Below, in pieces: positions 11,601 to 22,610 of a DNA stretch of 64,000 bases. Under the pieces are notes generated by a model, which was not told the DNA's origin, searched no databases, and saw only the letters and a program-made list of their open reading frames with translations. A program made the position numbers and the translations under genes. How positions within the stretch are numbered: position 1 is the first letter of the stretch; each line of letters begins with the position of its first letter. Source of the DNA: Salvia splendens (taxonomy: Eukaryota; Streptophyta; Magnoliopsida; Lamiales; Lamiaceae). The stretch spans positions 10,719,708-10,783,707 of the forward strand of contig NC_056052.1 in NCBI RefSeq assembly GCF_004379255.2, written 5' to 3'.

Positions 11601-14600
11601 TGTAAGACTGCTACTGATGATCACTGGATATGAGTCCTCACCTCCGAGGAAGGCATACTTCAAATTCGAGGGTAATTTCTTCAGCTCAACTTGGGGTGGA
11701 AGTGTGTCTTCGGGTAAGGGGTTTTTCTCAGTCTCTGCTTCTTTTTCTAAATCTCCCTCTGATGGTTCTTCTATACTGACTGGTAGCTGAGCCCCTGCGG
11801 CTCCAATGAACTCCGATTTCTGACAGAATTCCTTGATTGCTACTTCTATTTCTTCATCAGTCAACCCTTGACTACTGATCAGATCACACCATGCAGCAGC
11901 TTCTATGTCAGCCTGTTCATAAACATCTAAAGCCTGGAGTTTCTCCTGCAATAGTTCGGTCTCAAGAAAATCTTGGACTAGGGGGTCAATCACATCAACA
12001 TAGCATAGATTTTCAGAATCGATGGGTTTCTTCATGGCATCATTTATATCGAAGGTAAACTTCTCCCCATGAAAATCAATGCAAATAGTCCCCTCAGCCA
12101 TATCCACTATTGTCTTGGCCGTTCTCAGAAAAGGTCTTCCTAACAAGACTCCACTAGACTCCCTCGCTTCATGCTCACTCATTTTGATCACATAAAAATC
12201 AGCAGGGTATGTAAAATTATGCACTCTTACTAACACATTTTCTAAAACTCCATCAGGACTTATGCACGACCTATCAGCCAGTTGGATCAACACCCTAGTA
12301 TTTGATAGCCTCACTCCTTTCAACCGGTTATAGATAGACAATGGCATGACATTTATAGATGCCCCAAAATCACACATTGCATGTTCGACCTTCACATCTC
12401 CTACAGTTATGGGTAGGGTGAACATACCTGGGTCGGCTCTCTTGGGCGATAACTTCTCTTGCACTATTGCTGACGCTATCCCTTCCATCATAATCTTGCC
12501 ATCCTTCTGGGCTCTCCCGGCTATGAAGTCCTTTATGAATTTCCCGAGAGGGGGTAGCTTCACGGCTTGGAGGAATGGTATGGTGACATCCAACTTCCCA
12601 AAAATCGACAAGTAGTCAACCGGGTTCTCTTTGTTCCTCTTTGTAACAAATCGGAATGGGAATGGTTTCTCCCTTTTTTTCTCCTCTATTGGTCCCTCAG
12701 CAACCTTCTTGGAGTCTTTCTTGGGTAGTTCCTGGGTCTGGGCCTCCATTCTGGGCTCTTCCTCTTGAGGAGGTTCCTTCCTGGTCAGTAGGGTGTCGGG
12801 TTCACCTCTTACACTTGGTGTATCATCCAAGAAGAATGGATCCTGCATCCGAGGCATAGGTCTCCCTAATTCTTCCGCTGAAATGGTATCCCCTCCTATC
12901 TTCGTTCCATTGGATCCTCCACTAGGTCGTTTCGGTTGAGGCGCGTCATAAGTAGTTCCTGACCTCAACGTAACCTTACTCACATTTGCCTTTTCGGGTA
13001 TTTGGACCGTAGATGGGAGTTTCCCCGCATTTCCCTTCAAATCACCCACCGAACTGGCCAGTTGAGCTAACTGCCTATTCATCATATCCATGTTCGCCTT
13101 ATGTTCCTTCTGGGCATTTTGCATCCCCTGCACGACCTCATTATGGGATTGCAATTCTCCTTTGATGCTCTGTTGTGACGCTAGCATTTCACCCATCATG
13201 TCCTCAACGCATCTCCTTGGCCTGTTCGAATTTTGGAAATGACTCGGCCCTTGGTGTTGATAGTTCTGGGCGGAGTATTGGTTATACTGGGCAGGAGGGG
13301 TGTACTGATCTTGAGGATATTGATTCTGGTGCTGGCCTTGGAATTGATTTTGGTTCTGATGGTGTTGGGGTACTGGGTTCGGCTGATTTTGGAAATTTTG
13401 GAAGTTTCTCTGGTGGGGCGGCACATAGACAGGGTTCGGGTTCTGGTTTTGTGGGTTTTGGTTTTGGGATTGTTGGTTTCTTCCTGACCAGTTGGGCTGG
13501 TATTCTGGGTTTGCTGGTCCACGGTTAGGGTTTTGGTTCAGATGGGGGTTATACTGGTTCTGACCTTGGTTCTGATTTTGGCTTCCGTCACCCCATCGGA
13601 AGTTTGGATGATCCCTCCATGGTGCATCCCGTTGTCTACCTTGAATCCAATGCCCACTAGAATTGAAGTACCCCGCAGCTTTAACTTGCGCCATATTCCC
13701 GAAGTCATTAGGCTGATCATAGTTCGGTCCCTGATTTCCCTGCTCTGCACCCTTGTAATTCCCAGCTGGGGGAGGTGGTGGAGTGCTCTTCTCGATCGCA
13801 CTCAGAAGTGACTTCTTCAGCTCATCCATTTTCAAATTCATATTCTGCTCCAGCTTATTTTCCTGATCAGTAGACGAGGCAACAGCAGCCCGCTCTCGGT
13901 TGTATCCTTCCCTTGAATGGTCATACTCTTTCTTTGCATTCAGTAGCTTCCTTAGGACTCTCTTCGCTTCGCTGACCCGTAATTGCGTGAAGCTTCCTCC
14001 TGACGATGAATTTGCCAGGTCCTTGGTTACCGCGTTCATACCTTCGTAGAAAGTATGATGTACTTCAATGTCCGCCATGCGATGGTTTGGACATGATTCC
14101 AAAAGACCCATGTATCTTGCCCAATAATCACTCAAGGGTTCATCATACCCTTGCTTCACATTAGTTATTTCCCTCTTCAGCGCGCTTGTCTTGGATGACG
14201 GAAAAAACTCACCCAGGAATGCTGACTTGAAATCGGCCCAAGTCTCAATAGAGTTGGGGGGCAGGCGCATGAACCAGGTGTTAGCTTCCCCCTTGAGCAC
14301 AAATGGCAAAGCCTTCAGCCTTTAATCATCCTCAGTCGCTCCTGCTGGTCTCCTCTGCGCCCTACAAATTTTACAAAACTCATGAAGAAACTCATACGAC
14401 CCTTCATAGCTCTTCCCACAGTATGTAGGTAGGATCGCGATCACATGAGGCTTCACATCGCAGGCGGTTTGCCCTGGAGTAACGACTATGGCTTGCGGGG
14501 GCTCTCCTTCAGTATGTGCGTTCAGCGTCCCGATCTCCGGGTCTTCATCTCCCTGGTTGGCCATTTCCCTTGGGTTGCCTTCCAACAGTGGTTTCTCTTC

Positions 14601-14660
14601 TGGTATAGGTCCCTCTATGGTGCCCTTCTCTTCGTCACTACTCGTGCCTAGGTCAGACAA
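8698..14660 (-). pseudogene. E1 gag-pol polyprotein (Athila type), broken
   Basis: The order is gag (retrotransposon gag domain about 14300-13900), an Asn/Gln-rich tract (about 13640-13200), protease (DFGAS at about 12370), reverse transcriptase (MDDF catalytic motif near 10950), RNase H (CDAS near 10510), integrase with His-His-Cys-Cys zinc site (about 9830-9680) and DDE core (MDFMG near 9590, SDQGTHF near 9410). There is no chromodomain and no CCHC knuckle. In-frame stops lie at 14322, 11094, 9312 and 8871, and a 1-bp deletion lies near 8845. Alignment to E4 shows that two of the stops (11094, 9312) sit where E4 has CAG and CAA. The frame is open upstream of 14660 to about 14757 with no ATG; the first in-frame ATG is at 14564, so the true start is uncertain. 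Confidence 0.9.
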
Positions 14661-14839
14661 GGTGGTCGACAGGCCAGAACGAGTGGTTACGAGTATAGTT
14701 CCTCGCTTGAGTATTTTCGGCCTCCACTGATCAGGAGACGAGCTACTGCTCTTAAACTGAAATGAAAAGAAAAAGGAAAATTATACACAATATATACACC
14801 AAAGTATCACACACAATAGCAACTCAAAAATGCCATCCA
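14661..14839 (-). other. E1 leader
   Basis: In element sense this is the leader between primer site and gag. It contains CTTTTTCTTTTCATTTCAG near 14762-14780, a good splice-acceptor-like tract, directly followed by an open frame that continues into gag without an ATG. Splicing in the leader is possible but unproven. Confidence 0.5.
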
Positions 14840-14857
14840 TCCCCGGCAACGGCGCCA
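14840..14857 (-). promoter_or_regulatory. E1 primer binding site (tRNA-Asp)
   Basis: In element sense the site reads TGGCGCCGTTGCCGGGGA, two bases after the 5' LTR. It is complementary to the 3' end of plant tRNA-Asp, the primer used by the Athila and Tat groups. Confidence 0.9.
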
Positions 14858-14859
14858 TT

Positions 14860-16344
14860 TGAAAGGACCAGGGGTGCGTAGGTGTCGTTCAAGCAAGGAT
14901 ATATCCTACTGGTCAGGATAGAGATCCTAACTAAGCCTAGACCCTGGTTTCAAAGATTCCTCAACCCACTCATACTGATCAGTATAGTGGTGATAAGGGT
15001 CGAATCCCACAAAGATGGTGCGTTTAAACTACCGCGGTGATATTTGGAAAGGTTGGTTAGCTACCACGCTTGGGTTGAGTCTCTACCTAGGCAAGAACTT
15101 AAAGGTGGTGTTTTACTGGTCAGACGGTATGAAAGACATCTGGAATGTAACTGTGTACGTGAAATGGGGAGACATTTTTGTAACAGAAAATATTTAGAAG
15201 GTACGGGTTTCTATTTTGGGCTAAACGGAATATTCAGAGGGTAGTGGAAGTTTGGTGACTATGCTGACAGGGCTTAACTAAAAGTGAAGGACAAAAGCAA
15301 AAAGCATCTAAAAAGTAAGTGGTCCCCTCCAATTGAAATAGACACCATCTTCTTCAACAAACACATCCAAAATTCAGATAACAATTCCAGATTCAGCACG
15401 AAAAACACAGATTATCAACTCGCAAACACAGATCTAAAACTACGAAATCAAATCTGAAATCAAACACTGGAACTGGACTTCTGCTACTGGTCAACATGGA
15501 AGAACGATTCGGAAATTAAAACTAAGCTTTGCATGCAACGATCCACTTCCCAATCAAACAGTACCAGTTTATACTATCCTAGAGAAACTTGCTACGTAAA
15601 ACAGAAATGAGAGATTCAGCACTTAAAACACCAAGAAACTTTGGATCTAAGCTAACTAGGCAAGGAAGGAAAAGAAAACAACACAATAAATGAAACGGAA
15701 ATCAACTTCATAGCATAAACACGTTCGGATCTTCAACAAGTACTTCAAAAGCAGAAAATATCCAAAAGCAACAAAGATCCAACGTAAGGAAAGCAAGGAA
15801 AATTCAACTGCGAAGGCAAATAAAAGTGTTTTTGCCACTCCGGGCGATGGAATCTCTAAGCTACGGTCTTGCTGGCTGGAACGGACGATGACTGGAACTC
15901 TGGGAACATCTGGGCGTCAGGTGATCATGGCTGCGGCGAGGCAAGAAGCGGGACACGGCTGAAAGACTGGTATTACCGAGAGAACTCTCTACCTAAAGAT
16001 GGTGGTGAATGAGTGAATGTGGATTTTTTTTTCTCTCCTTCTTGGCTTCCTTTTATAGGGAGGCTTACCCTTGATTTTAGGGTAAATCCTCATTGCAAGT
16101 TGACTTCTTTGCCCCTTAATGGTGGGTAATCCGTCCCAGCTATCCGTCTTCTCCATCTCAAGCCGTTTCAGCATGAATGCTGATCAGTATGAGATCATGC
16201 TGGCGCCTTTTTCACCTGAACATTCCGAAACTTCCCTACTGGCTAGAACACCTAACCTGCACACTTTGAGCAACTGTTTTGCAGATATAATCAATTTTGC
16301 ACATCATACTGACCCGTAACCAAGGCCTAGAATACGACTTATCA
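14860..16344 (-). repeat. E1 5' LTR (1485 bp)
   Basis: It is the partner of 2113-3605, with the same termini. The minus-strand TATA box CCCTATAAAA is at 16051-16060. It is near identical to the other LTR except for a patch at about 15660-15805 and a T-run versus C-run difference near 16021. Confidence 0.93.
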
Positions 16345-16349
16345 CAGAT
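16345..16349. repeat. Target site duplication of E1, right copy (CAGAT)
   Basis: Identical to 2108-2112. Removing E1 and one copy restores a continuous AT-rich sequence. Confidence 0.93.
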
Positions 16350-17119
16350 TATTTAGATAAACTCTATTCACGTAATTATCACATGTATCATGCTCATAAC
16401 TTGAATTTTAAACATGCTTTAGCACAAATAATCCCTAAAACATGCTTGCTACGGAGTTAGCCAATTTACCTCGTTGATTCACCTAAGAATCAACGATGGC
16501 TTGCGTCTTCTCCACGTGAAGATCTTGAGAACTCGACCTCAGATCTTCTGACTAGTTTCCTGGACTGTAGACTGATATTTGTGTGGGCAAATCTCACCAG
16601 AATACTAGGACTTAAATAAAGAGTACAGAATCCTGCTCACTGAAGGAGAGCAAATTTCATTTCTCTCTTTAGGATAAGGGGGACGAAAATTATGTATGTG
16701 CACAAGTGTATTTTCTGTCTCCTTTATTCTCCTATTTATATTAAGTCGCATATCGGGCCTAGTCAGGGATCTAAGGAATAATTTGGATATGGCCTTAGCT
16801 TTTTACTAATTAAATTGAACCCACAATTTAATACAAGCTTATATTGGAATATTACAAGCAGCCACTACAGAAGTAATATTGCACCGCCTTTCCAAATCCA
16901 AAATTACAAGTATTCCGGGTTACCTTTTTGTGTGTGTAATTTATTTCCCGCGCTTAAGATAGAAACATCCATTAATTAATCAATGTCTGCTATGGACTTA
17001 ATTAATTAACATATTTTAATCTCCAAGAGTGGACTTAGCAAGAAACTCTTATTTATTATTTATAGAGTAATCAAACTCCAACTAGCTAGGTTCTGAATAA
17101 TAAAACCTTGTTTCGAGCT
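16350..17119 (-). repeat. Copia-type LTR relic, minus orientation
   Basis: The reverse complement matches 425-960 in order: a ggttttattattca start near 17110, the TTAATTAA block, CGGGAAATAA, and GTATTAAATTG near 16840. The promoter-like TTAATATAAATAGG is near 16735 on the minus strand. It is cut on the right by insertion of E2 at 17120 and on the left by E1. There is no coding sequence. Confidence 0.5.
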
Positions 17120-18233
17120 TGTAACATCCCAAATTTTGTGACTTTTATTTAAGATATGTCGATTAGAAATCTCATTTATGAAATTTAAATTGTTGCTACG
17201 TGATAGAGTTTGATTATGTTTAATAAATCGTCATGGAGAAATTGGAATGAAGTGCTAGTTATATTTAATGTGGGAAATCAATTTAAATAAAGATCATGCA
17301 TCTTGTTCTAGCCAAATAAAGTGGCTATTGTCGGCCCCTCCAATTATTGGAAATTTTCTTGGATTTAATTAATTGTTTTGGGATATTCATCCAAATTAAA
17401 TTCAAATCAAATTATCCCTAAATTGTGCTACATGAAACTCGAACTCTAACATATTATTTTTGTGAGTTTCGGATAGCCTCTACTTGAATTAAGAGGATGA
17501 ATTAGTTTCTTTGATAAAATTGGTACCTTGTTGATTCCTTCATTTATTTTAAATCCAATTAAATCTTGCCACATTTTATTCCCTCACCCCAATTAAATTA
17601 AGAGTTGCATTATTTCCTTGTGGCTAATTAAGCCAATTTTCAGCCCCCTATTTGTAGAGAAGAATATATTTGTTTCCTATTTTGTGGAATTCCCTTTATT
17701 CAATACCAAATTAATACCTAAGCCAAATTAACTGGGGATGTGAATATTTTCCTTCTATTGTGTCTCCATCCCACACTTTTTTTAGCTTAATTTCCTTGGG
17801 GGAAATCTATTTTATTGCTGCCTATTTTATGGGAGTCTTTTCCTATAAAGAAATTACCAAATTTAAATCCTATTCTATTTAATTGAGGATTTAAATAATT
17901 TCCTTGTGCACACCATCAAGATTTTCGCCCCTTCCCTCATTATTTCCTACTTGGAGATTTTTGTTCCCTTATTTATGGAATATTCATTGACTTATTTCCT
18001 AAATTGTGAATCTATTGCTCTCCAAGTAAATACCAAATAAATTCCTTATTGAATTTATTAACCTAATTTTCGAAATTTTGCCTTCTTTTTAATTGTGGGA
18101 TTATATTTATTGGCCTCTATTTTATTCCTCTCAATTAATTAATTAATTAATTTATAGGATTAAACCTAGGACTATATAATCACCTAAACTAAACCCTAGC
18201 CCCCATTCTCCCTCATAACTTTCGTGCCTCACC
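17120..18233 (+). repeat. E2 5' LTR, first part
   Basis: AT-rich and non-coding; it begins TGTAACATCCC. It ends at the TCACC target duplicated by E3. The later part (from about 17888) is repeated at 37567-37910 in the E2 3' LTR. Confidence 0.85.
18229..18233. repeat. Target site duplication of E3, left copy (TCACC)
   Basis: TCACC directly precedes the E3 LTR and recurs at 31919-31923 right after the E3 3' LTR. The uninterrupted site survives in the E2 3' LTR near 37905 as TCACA. Confidence 0.93.
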
Positions 18234-19766
18234 TGTAACGCCCCGCTTTTCGAACCCTAATTTTCGAACCCTAAGACGTTGTATTTATTGCTTTGATTGC
18301 CGCAGTTAAATGACGATTTATTATGTGTATACTTTGGTGACCTAGTTTGTTTTGACCAAGTCAAAACCGTTGATTTTATGACGTGGCTTTAATTAATTGA
18401 TGGGGGATGAAATATATTACGGTGGATTCTATTATCTTTGGGGAGTGAGATTTAAATAGAATCATAAATAATTACCTTGCCTTTTTATTGTGGAAATTTC
18501 GACCACTATTATTTTAAGGAGAGGAATTCTATTTTCTTGGATTTAATTATTTGCTTGGGATAATTATCCAATTAAATCCAAAGCCAATTATTCATTATTT
18601 CCTTCTTGATAAAATCGGCCCCTACTTTTTCCTAAAGGAGATTTCGAAATCTCCTAGCTTGTGGGAGAAGAAATTATTCATTCTTTATTTTGATCCCTCA
18701 ATTATTTCTTTCCATGTTTTAATTGGAATATCCTAGCAAATCTTGCCTCATCTTATTTTATTCAAGATTTGGAAATTATTCCTTGAGGAAGGAATATTTC
18801 ACACGCCTATTTCCATTTATTGTGGGAGGATTTTTATTAATTTTCTTGCTCCGTATTATTTTATTCTGCTCCGTGAAAATACCAAATTAAATCATGGCTA
18901 ATTAAATAACCATGATTTTCGAAATATTCTCCCTTATTCTCCCTCAAATTAACGCCAATTTCCCCTCCATCAAATCTCCCATCTTTAATTTGATTTATTC
19001 TCCAAATATTCTCTAATTAATTGGAGATATTCTATTCCCTAAACTCTATAAATAAAAGACAAACCTAAACCTAGACCCCAAATCACATGCCCCCTCTCTC
19101 AATCTCACGCCACTCTCCCTTGCTCCACCTCTCCCACACTTGTTCTTCCACTCTACTCAAGATCCTTTCGAATTTCCAAGAGATTATTGAAGAATCAAGA
19201 CTTTTATTCGTTCCTACCGTTTGTTTCGTCCAAGAGAGGTAAAGATCGGACTCTATTCTTCACTCCTCTCCATCCCAACTCTTCTTTTGTTCCCTCATGC
19301 ATCTAGTGGGTGTAGGATTTCAAATCTAAGGGATTTAATCGGTGGGAATTTGTGATTGTGTATATGATTGCGTTTTGAATGAATTGTTTGATGATTTAAT
19401 GAATCCTCGGTGAATGATATGTGATGTCATGAAAATATGTGTCTAAGGACCCTTTTGAGCATGTTTGTGTGTTAAAACCATGAAAAGGTTGATTTTGAAT
19501 AAGTGGGGGTAAACCCTAATTCGAATTCCTAAAAGCATGAGAAACTGTGATTCCGAACAGTAGGTTCCGACTCGTTTTTGACCTACCAAATGAACTCCGA
19601 TTTGACCGATTCCTTTTCCTGAGTAAACTTCATGATGTGTTCTGTGTTGTGTGTGAATTTCAACTCATTTGGACGAAAGATGAATTTTTGGTGAATTTTT
19701 AAAGTTTACTGCGCATTTCTGGCAGAAAGTGTTTTCTCGACCAGTAGGTTACGTATTCGATTTGAC
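18234..19766 (+). repeat. E3 5' LTR, direct head portion
   Basis: It matches 29137-30669 of the 3' LTR with roughly 15 differences. It starts TGTAACGCCCC and breaks off in TTTGAC at 19766. A 7-base filler (ATCAAAC) then joins it to the inverted LTR. The small ORF at 18551-18736 recurs in all LTR copies and is not a gene. Confidence 0.92.
19047..19054 (+). promoter_or_regulatory. TATA box of the E3 direct LTR
   Basis: TATAAATA in a CTCTATAAATAAAAG context; the same site is at 29950-29957 in the 3' LTR. Transcription from here would read into the inverted LTR. Confidence 0.65.
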
Positions 19767-19773
19767 ATCAAAC

Positions 19774-22508
19774 TGTCACGACCGCCCCCCTAGGGTTAAT
19801 AAAAGCGGGCGATCGCGACTTAAAGGGGTTTAAATGAACGGGCTTAGAAGACTAGGGTTTCAATAAAAGTTTGACCAAAAATTTAAGTCTAATAATTAAA
19901 CGACCAATGATATCTATATTAAAATAAATGAAAAGACCAAAGGTTTGACATTAATAAAAGGGGTAATGAGTTCTCAGCATTTAATCGAAAAGATCCATAG
20001 TTAAGTAAAAATGTACGTAAGGAAAATATCACAGCGGAAGCATCCAAGAGAAGAGTGAAGTCATGTGTGAAGACACAACGACACTCGAGGTTTCAAAACA
20101 ACCATATTATTATTTCTGCTCAACACCACCAACCGCTCGTCGCTGCTCAACCTGCACATAGAGAAAACATATGCAGGGCTGAGTACTATAAAAATAATAC
20201 TCAGTGGCTCATGCCCGAAAACATTTTTTTAAATAAAAGTATATATTATCATGCCATACGTAAGTAACCATCGGGGTTTTACTTTGGAAAGGCCCGAGGC
20301 ACCAAAATATTTTCCATTGTTCAAATAGCGACTGCGCAGTCATTTTTCCACATCGTCGTCCATATCTGCCAATACATGACAAGGAATGCGGCCGCAAACC
20401 AGGTCACTAGACCGGCCAGCCCGTACGCTAGCACACAGTCTACCATAGGTGTACACTAATCCAACTAGGGTTTGCGGCCCTACGAGGACCCGAATTCGAT
20501 TTATATAACAGTGGCAATAGCCACATCAGATAGGCACGTTAAAACAAATCACGACATGATAATCGCTTAAAACCACCCTTATAGCTCCACAGTCATACGT
20601 AAAAGAGTTTTTGGTAAAAGAGAAACCCACACATAGTGTAGGGTAGAAAAGAAGCCCACCTCGACCGTTTTGGTTTCAACTACTGCCTTTCCTTTGTTAT
20701 CACGCTTTGCGCACGAGTTATCACCTTTAGATAATATATATATAACTTATCAGTCACAACCATTGACTTAATATTATGCATGTCCCTATCGTTTTCCCTT
20801 TTCCCATCATTGAACATCAACATCATGTCATCACATATATCAATCATGTAATTCACTTAAAGTAACATAGTGTTTTTGTAAAGGTAGAAGTCTGGCAGCA
20901 CTGCGCAACCATTTTATAAAATTTACTAAAAATTTACCCGACTTCCGTTGGGGCTAAAATTTTACCACAAGGCAGTATACTCATCAAATAATTTCCAGTT
21001 AAAAAATCATATCAAAATAACCATTTTAGGTCGGTCAAATCGAAAATGTAACCTACTGGTCGAGAAAACACTTTCTGCCAGAAATGCGCAGTAAACTTTA
21101 AAAATTCACCAAAAATTCATCTTTCGTCCAAATGAGTTGAAATTCACACACAACATAGAAAACATCATGAAGTTTACTCAGAAAAAAGAATCGGTCAAAT
21201 CGGAGTTCATTTGGTCGGTCAAAAACGAGTCGGAACCTACTATTCGGAATCACAGTTTCTCATGCTTTTAGGAATTCGAATTAGGGTTTACCCCCACTTA
21301 TTCAAAATCAACCTTTTCATGGTTTTAACACACAAACATGCTCAAAAGGGTCCTTAGACACATATATTCATGAAATCACATATCATTCACCGAGGATTCA
21401 TTAAATCATCAAACAATTCATTCAAAACGCAATCATATACACAATCACAAATTCCCACCGATTAAAACCCTTAGATTTGAAATCCTACACCCACTAGACG
21501 CATGAGGGAACAAAAGAAGAGTTGGGATGGAGAGGAATGAAGAATAGAGTCCGATCTTTACCTCTCTTGGACGAAACAAACGGTAGGAACGAATAAAAGT
21601 CTTGATTCTTCAATAATCTCTTAGAAATTCCAAAGGATCTTGAGTAGAGTGGAAGAACAAGTGTGGGAGAGGTGGAGCAAGGGAGAGTGGCGTGAGATTG
21701 AGAGAGGGGGCGTGTGATTTGGGGTCTAGGTTTAGGTTTGTCTTTTATTTATAGAGTTTAGGGAATAGAATATCTCCCAATTAATTAGAGAATATTTGGA
21801 GAATAAATCAAATTAAAGATGGGAGATTTGATGGAGGGGAAATTGGCGTTAATTTGAGGGAGAATAAGGGAGAATATTTCGAAAATCATGGTTATTTAAT
21901 TAGCCATGATTTAATTTGGTATTTTCACGGAGCAGAATAAAATAATTACGGAGCAGGAAAATAAATAAAATCCTCCCACATAAAATAAGGTAGTAGGCGT
22001 GTGAAATATATTCCCCCACAAGGAATAAATTTCCAAATTTTTAATAAAATAAGATAAGGCAAGATTTGCTAGGATATTCCAATTAAAACATGGAAAGAAA
22101 TAATTGAGGGATCAAAATAAAGAATGAATAATTTCTTCTCCCACAAGCTAGGAGATTTCGAAATCTCCTTTAGGAAAAAGTAGGGGCTGATTTTATCAAG
22201 AAGGAAATAATGAATAATTGGCTTTGGATTTAATTGGATAATTATCCCAAGCAAATAATTAAATCCAAGAAAATAGAATTCATCTCCTTAAAATAATAGT
22301 GGTCGAAATTTCCACAATAAAAAGGCAAGGTAATTATTTATGATTCTATTTAAATCTCACTCCCCAAAGATAATATAATTCACCGCAAAAATATATTCCA
22401 TTCCATATCAATTAGTTATAACCACGTCATAAAATCAACGGTTTTGACTTGGTCAAAACAAACTAGGTCACCAAAGTATACACATAATAAATCGTCATTT
22501 TATTGCGG
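19774..22508 (-). repeat. E3-family LTR in inverted orientation (2735 bp)
   Basis: It reads TGTCACGACCGCC at its left edge, the reverse complement of the LTR 3' terminus. It follows the 3' LTR backwards to 22508 and lacks only about the first 66 LTR bases. It is more diverged from the 3' LTR than the direct head is (for example around 21945-22040), so it may derive from another family member. The part from about 21036 to 22508 is complementary to 18300-19766. Confidence 0.92.
21746..21753 (-). promoter_or_regulatory. TATA box of the inverted LTR
   Basis: TATTTATA on the plus strand gives TATAAATA on the minus strand. It faces the direct-LTR TATA box at 19047, so the two promoters are convergent. 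Confidence 0.6.
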
Positions 22509-22610
22509 AGTCTTTTTGAGTCAAAATCTGGGCATGTGTAATTTGGCAAAAATGATAAACATCGGAAGCTCAACACCACAACTCATCCCTGCCCAACCAA
22601 GAAGAATGAG
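22509..22610 (+). other. E3 leader, upstream part
   Basis: It begins right at the inverted-LTR break. Its later part (GGAAGCTCAACA...AACCAAG) resembles the E2 leader around 34325-34355, which confirms that it is internal leader. The primer site expected just upstream is absent. Confidence 0.7.

Larger units (their letters stand above)
2113..16344 (-). mobile_element. E1: complete Athila-type Ty3/gypsy retrotransposon
   Basis: This is a 14.2 kb element read on the minus strand. It has LTRs at both ends starting TGATAAG and ending CTTTCA in element sense, a primer binding site matching tRNA-Asp, gag-protease-RT-RNase H-integrase without a chromodomain, then a second long ORF in the env position. 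The second ORF, the tRNA-Asp primer and the absence of a chromodomain point to the Athila group. It is flanked by a perfect CAGAT duplication. Both coding regions carry several in-frame stops, so it cannot act autonomously, although the LTRs differ by only a few percent outside one patch. It interrupts an older copia-type LTR relic. Confidence 0.93.

Noticed and set aside
14840..14857. Fragment of a tRNA-Asp gene
   Set aside because: Only the 18 bases complementary to the tRNA 3' end are present, right next to an LTR, so it is a primer binding site.
18551..18736. 61-codon ORF found three times (also 22069-22254 and 29454-29639)
   Set aside because: All three lie at the same place in copies of the E3 LTR. 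The low-complexity hydrophobic translation of AT-rich DNA does not support a protein.
20055..20267. 70-codon ORF with a counterpart at 31426-31635
   Set aside because: Same LTR segment in inverted and direct copies; antisense to the LTR. Treated as incidental.
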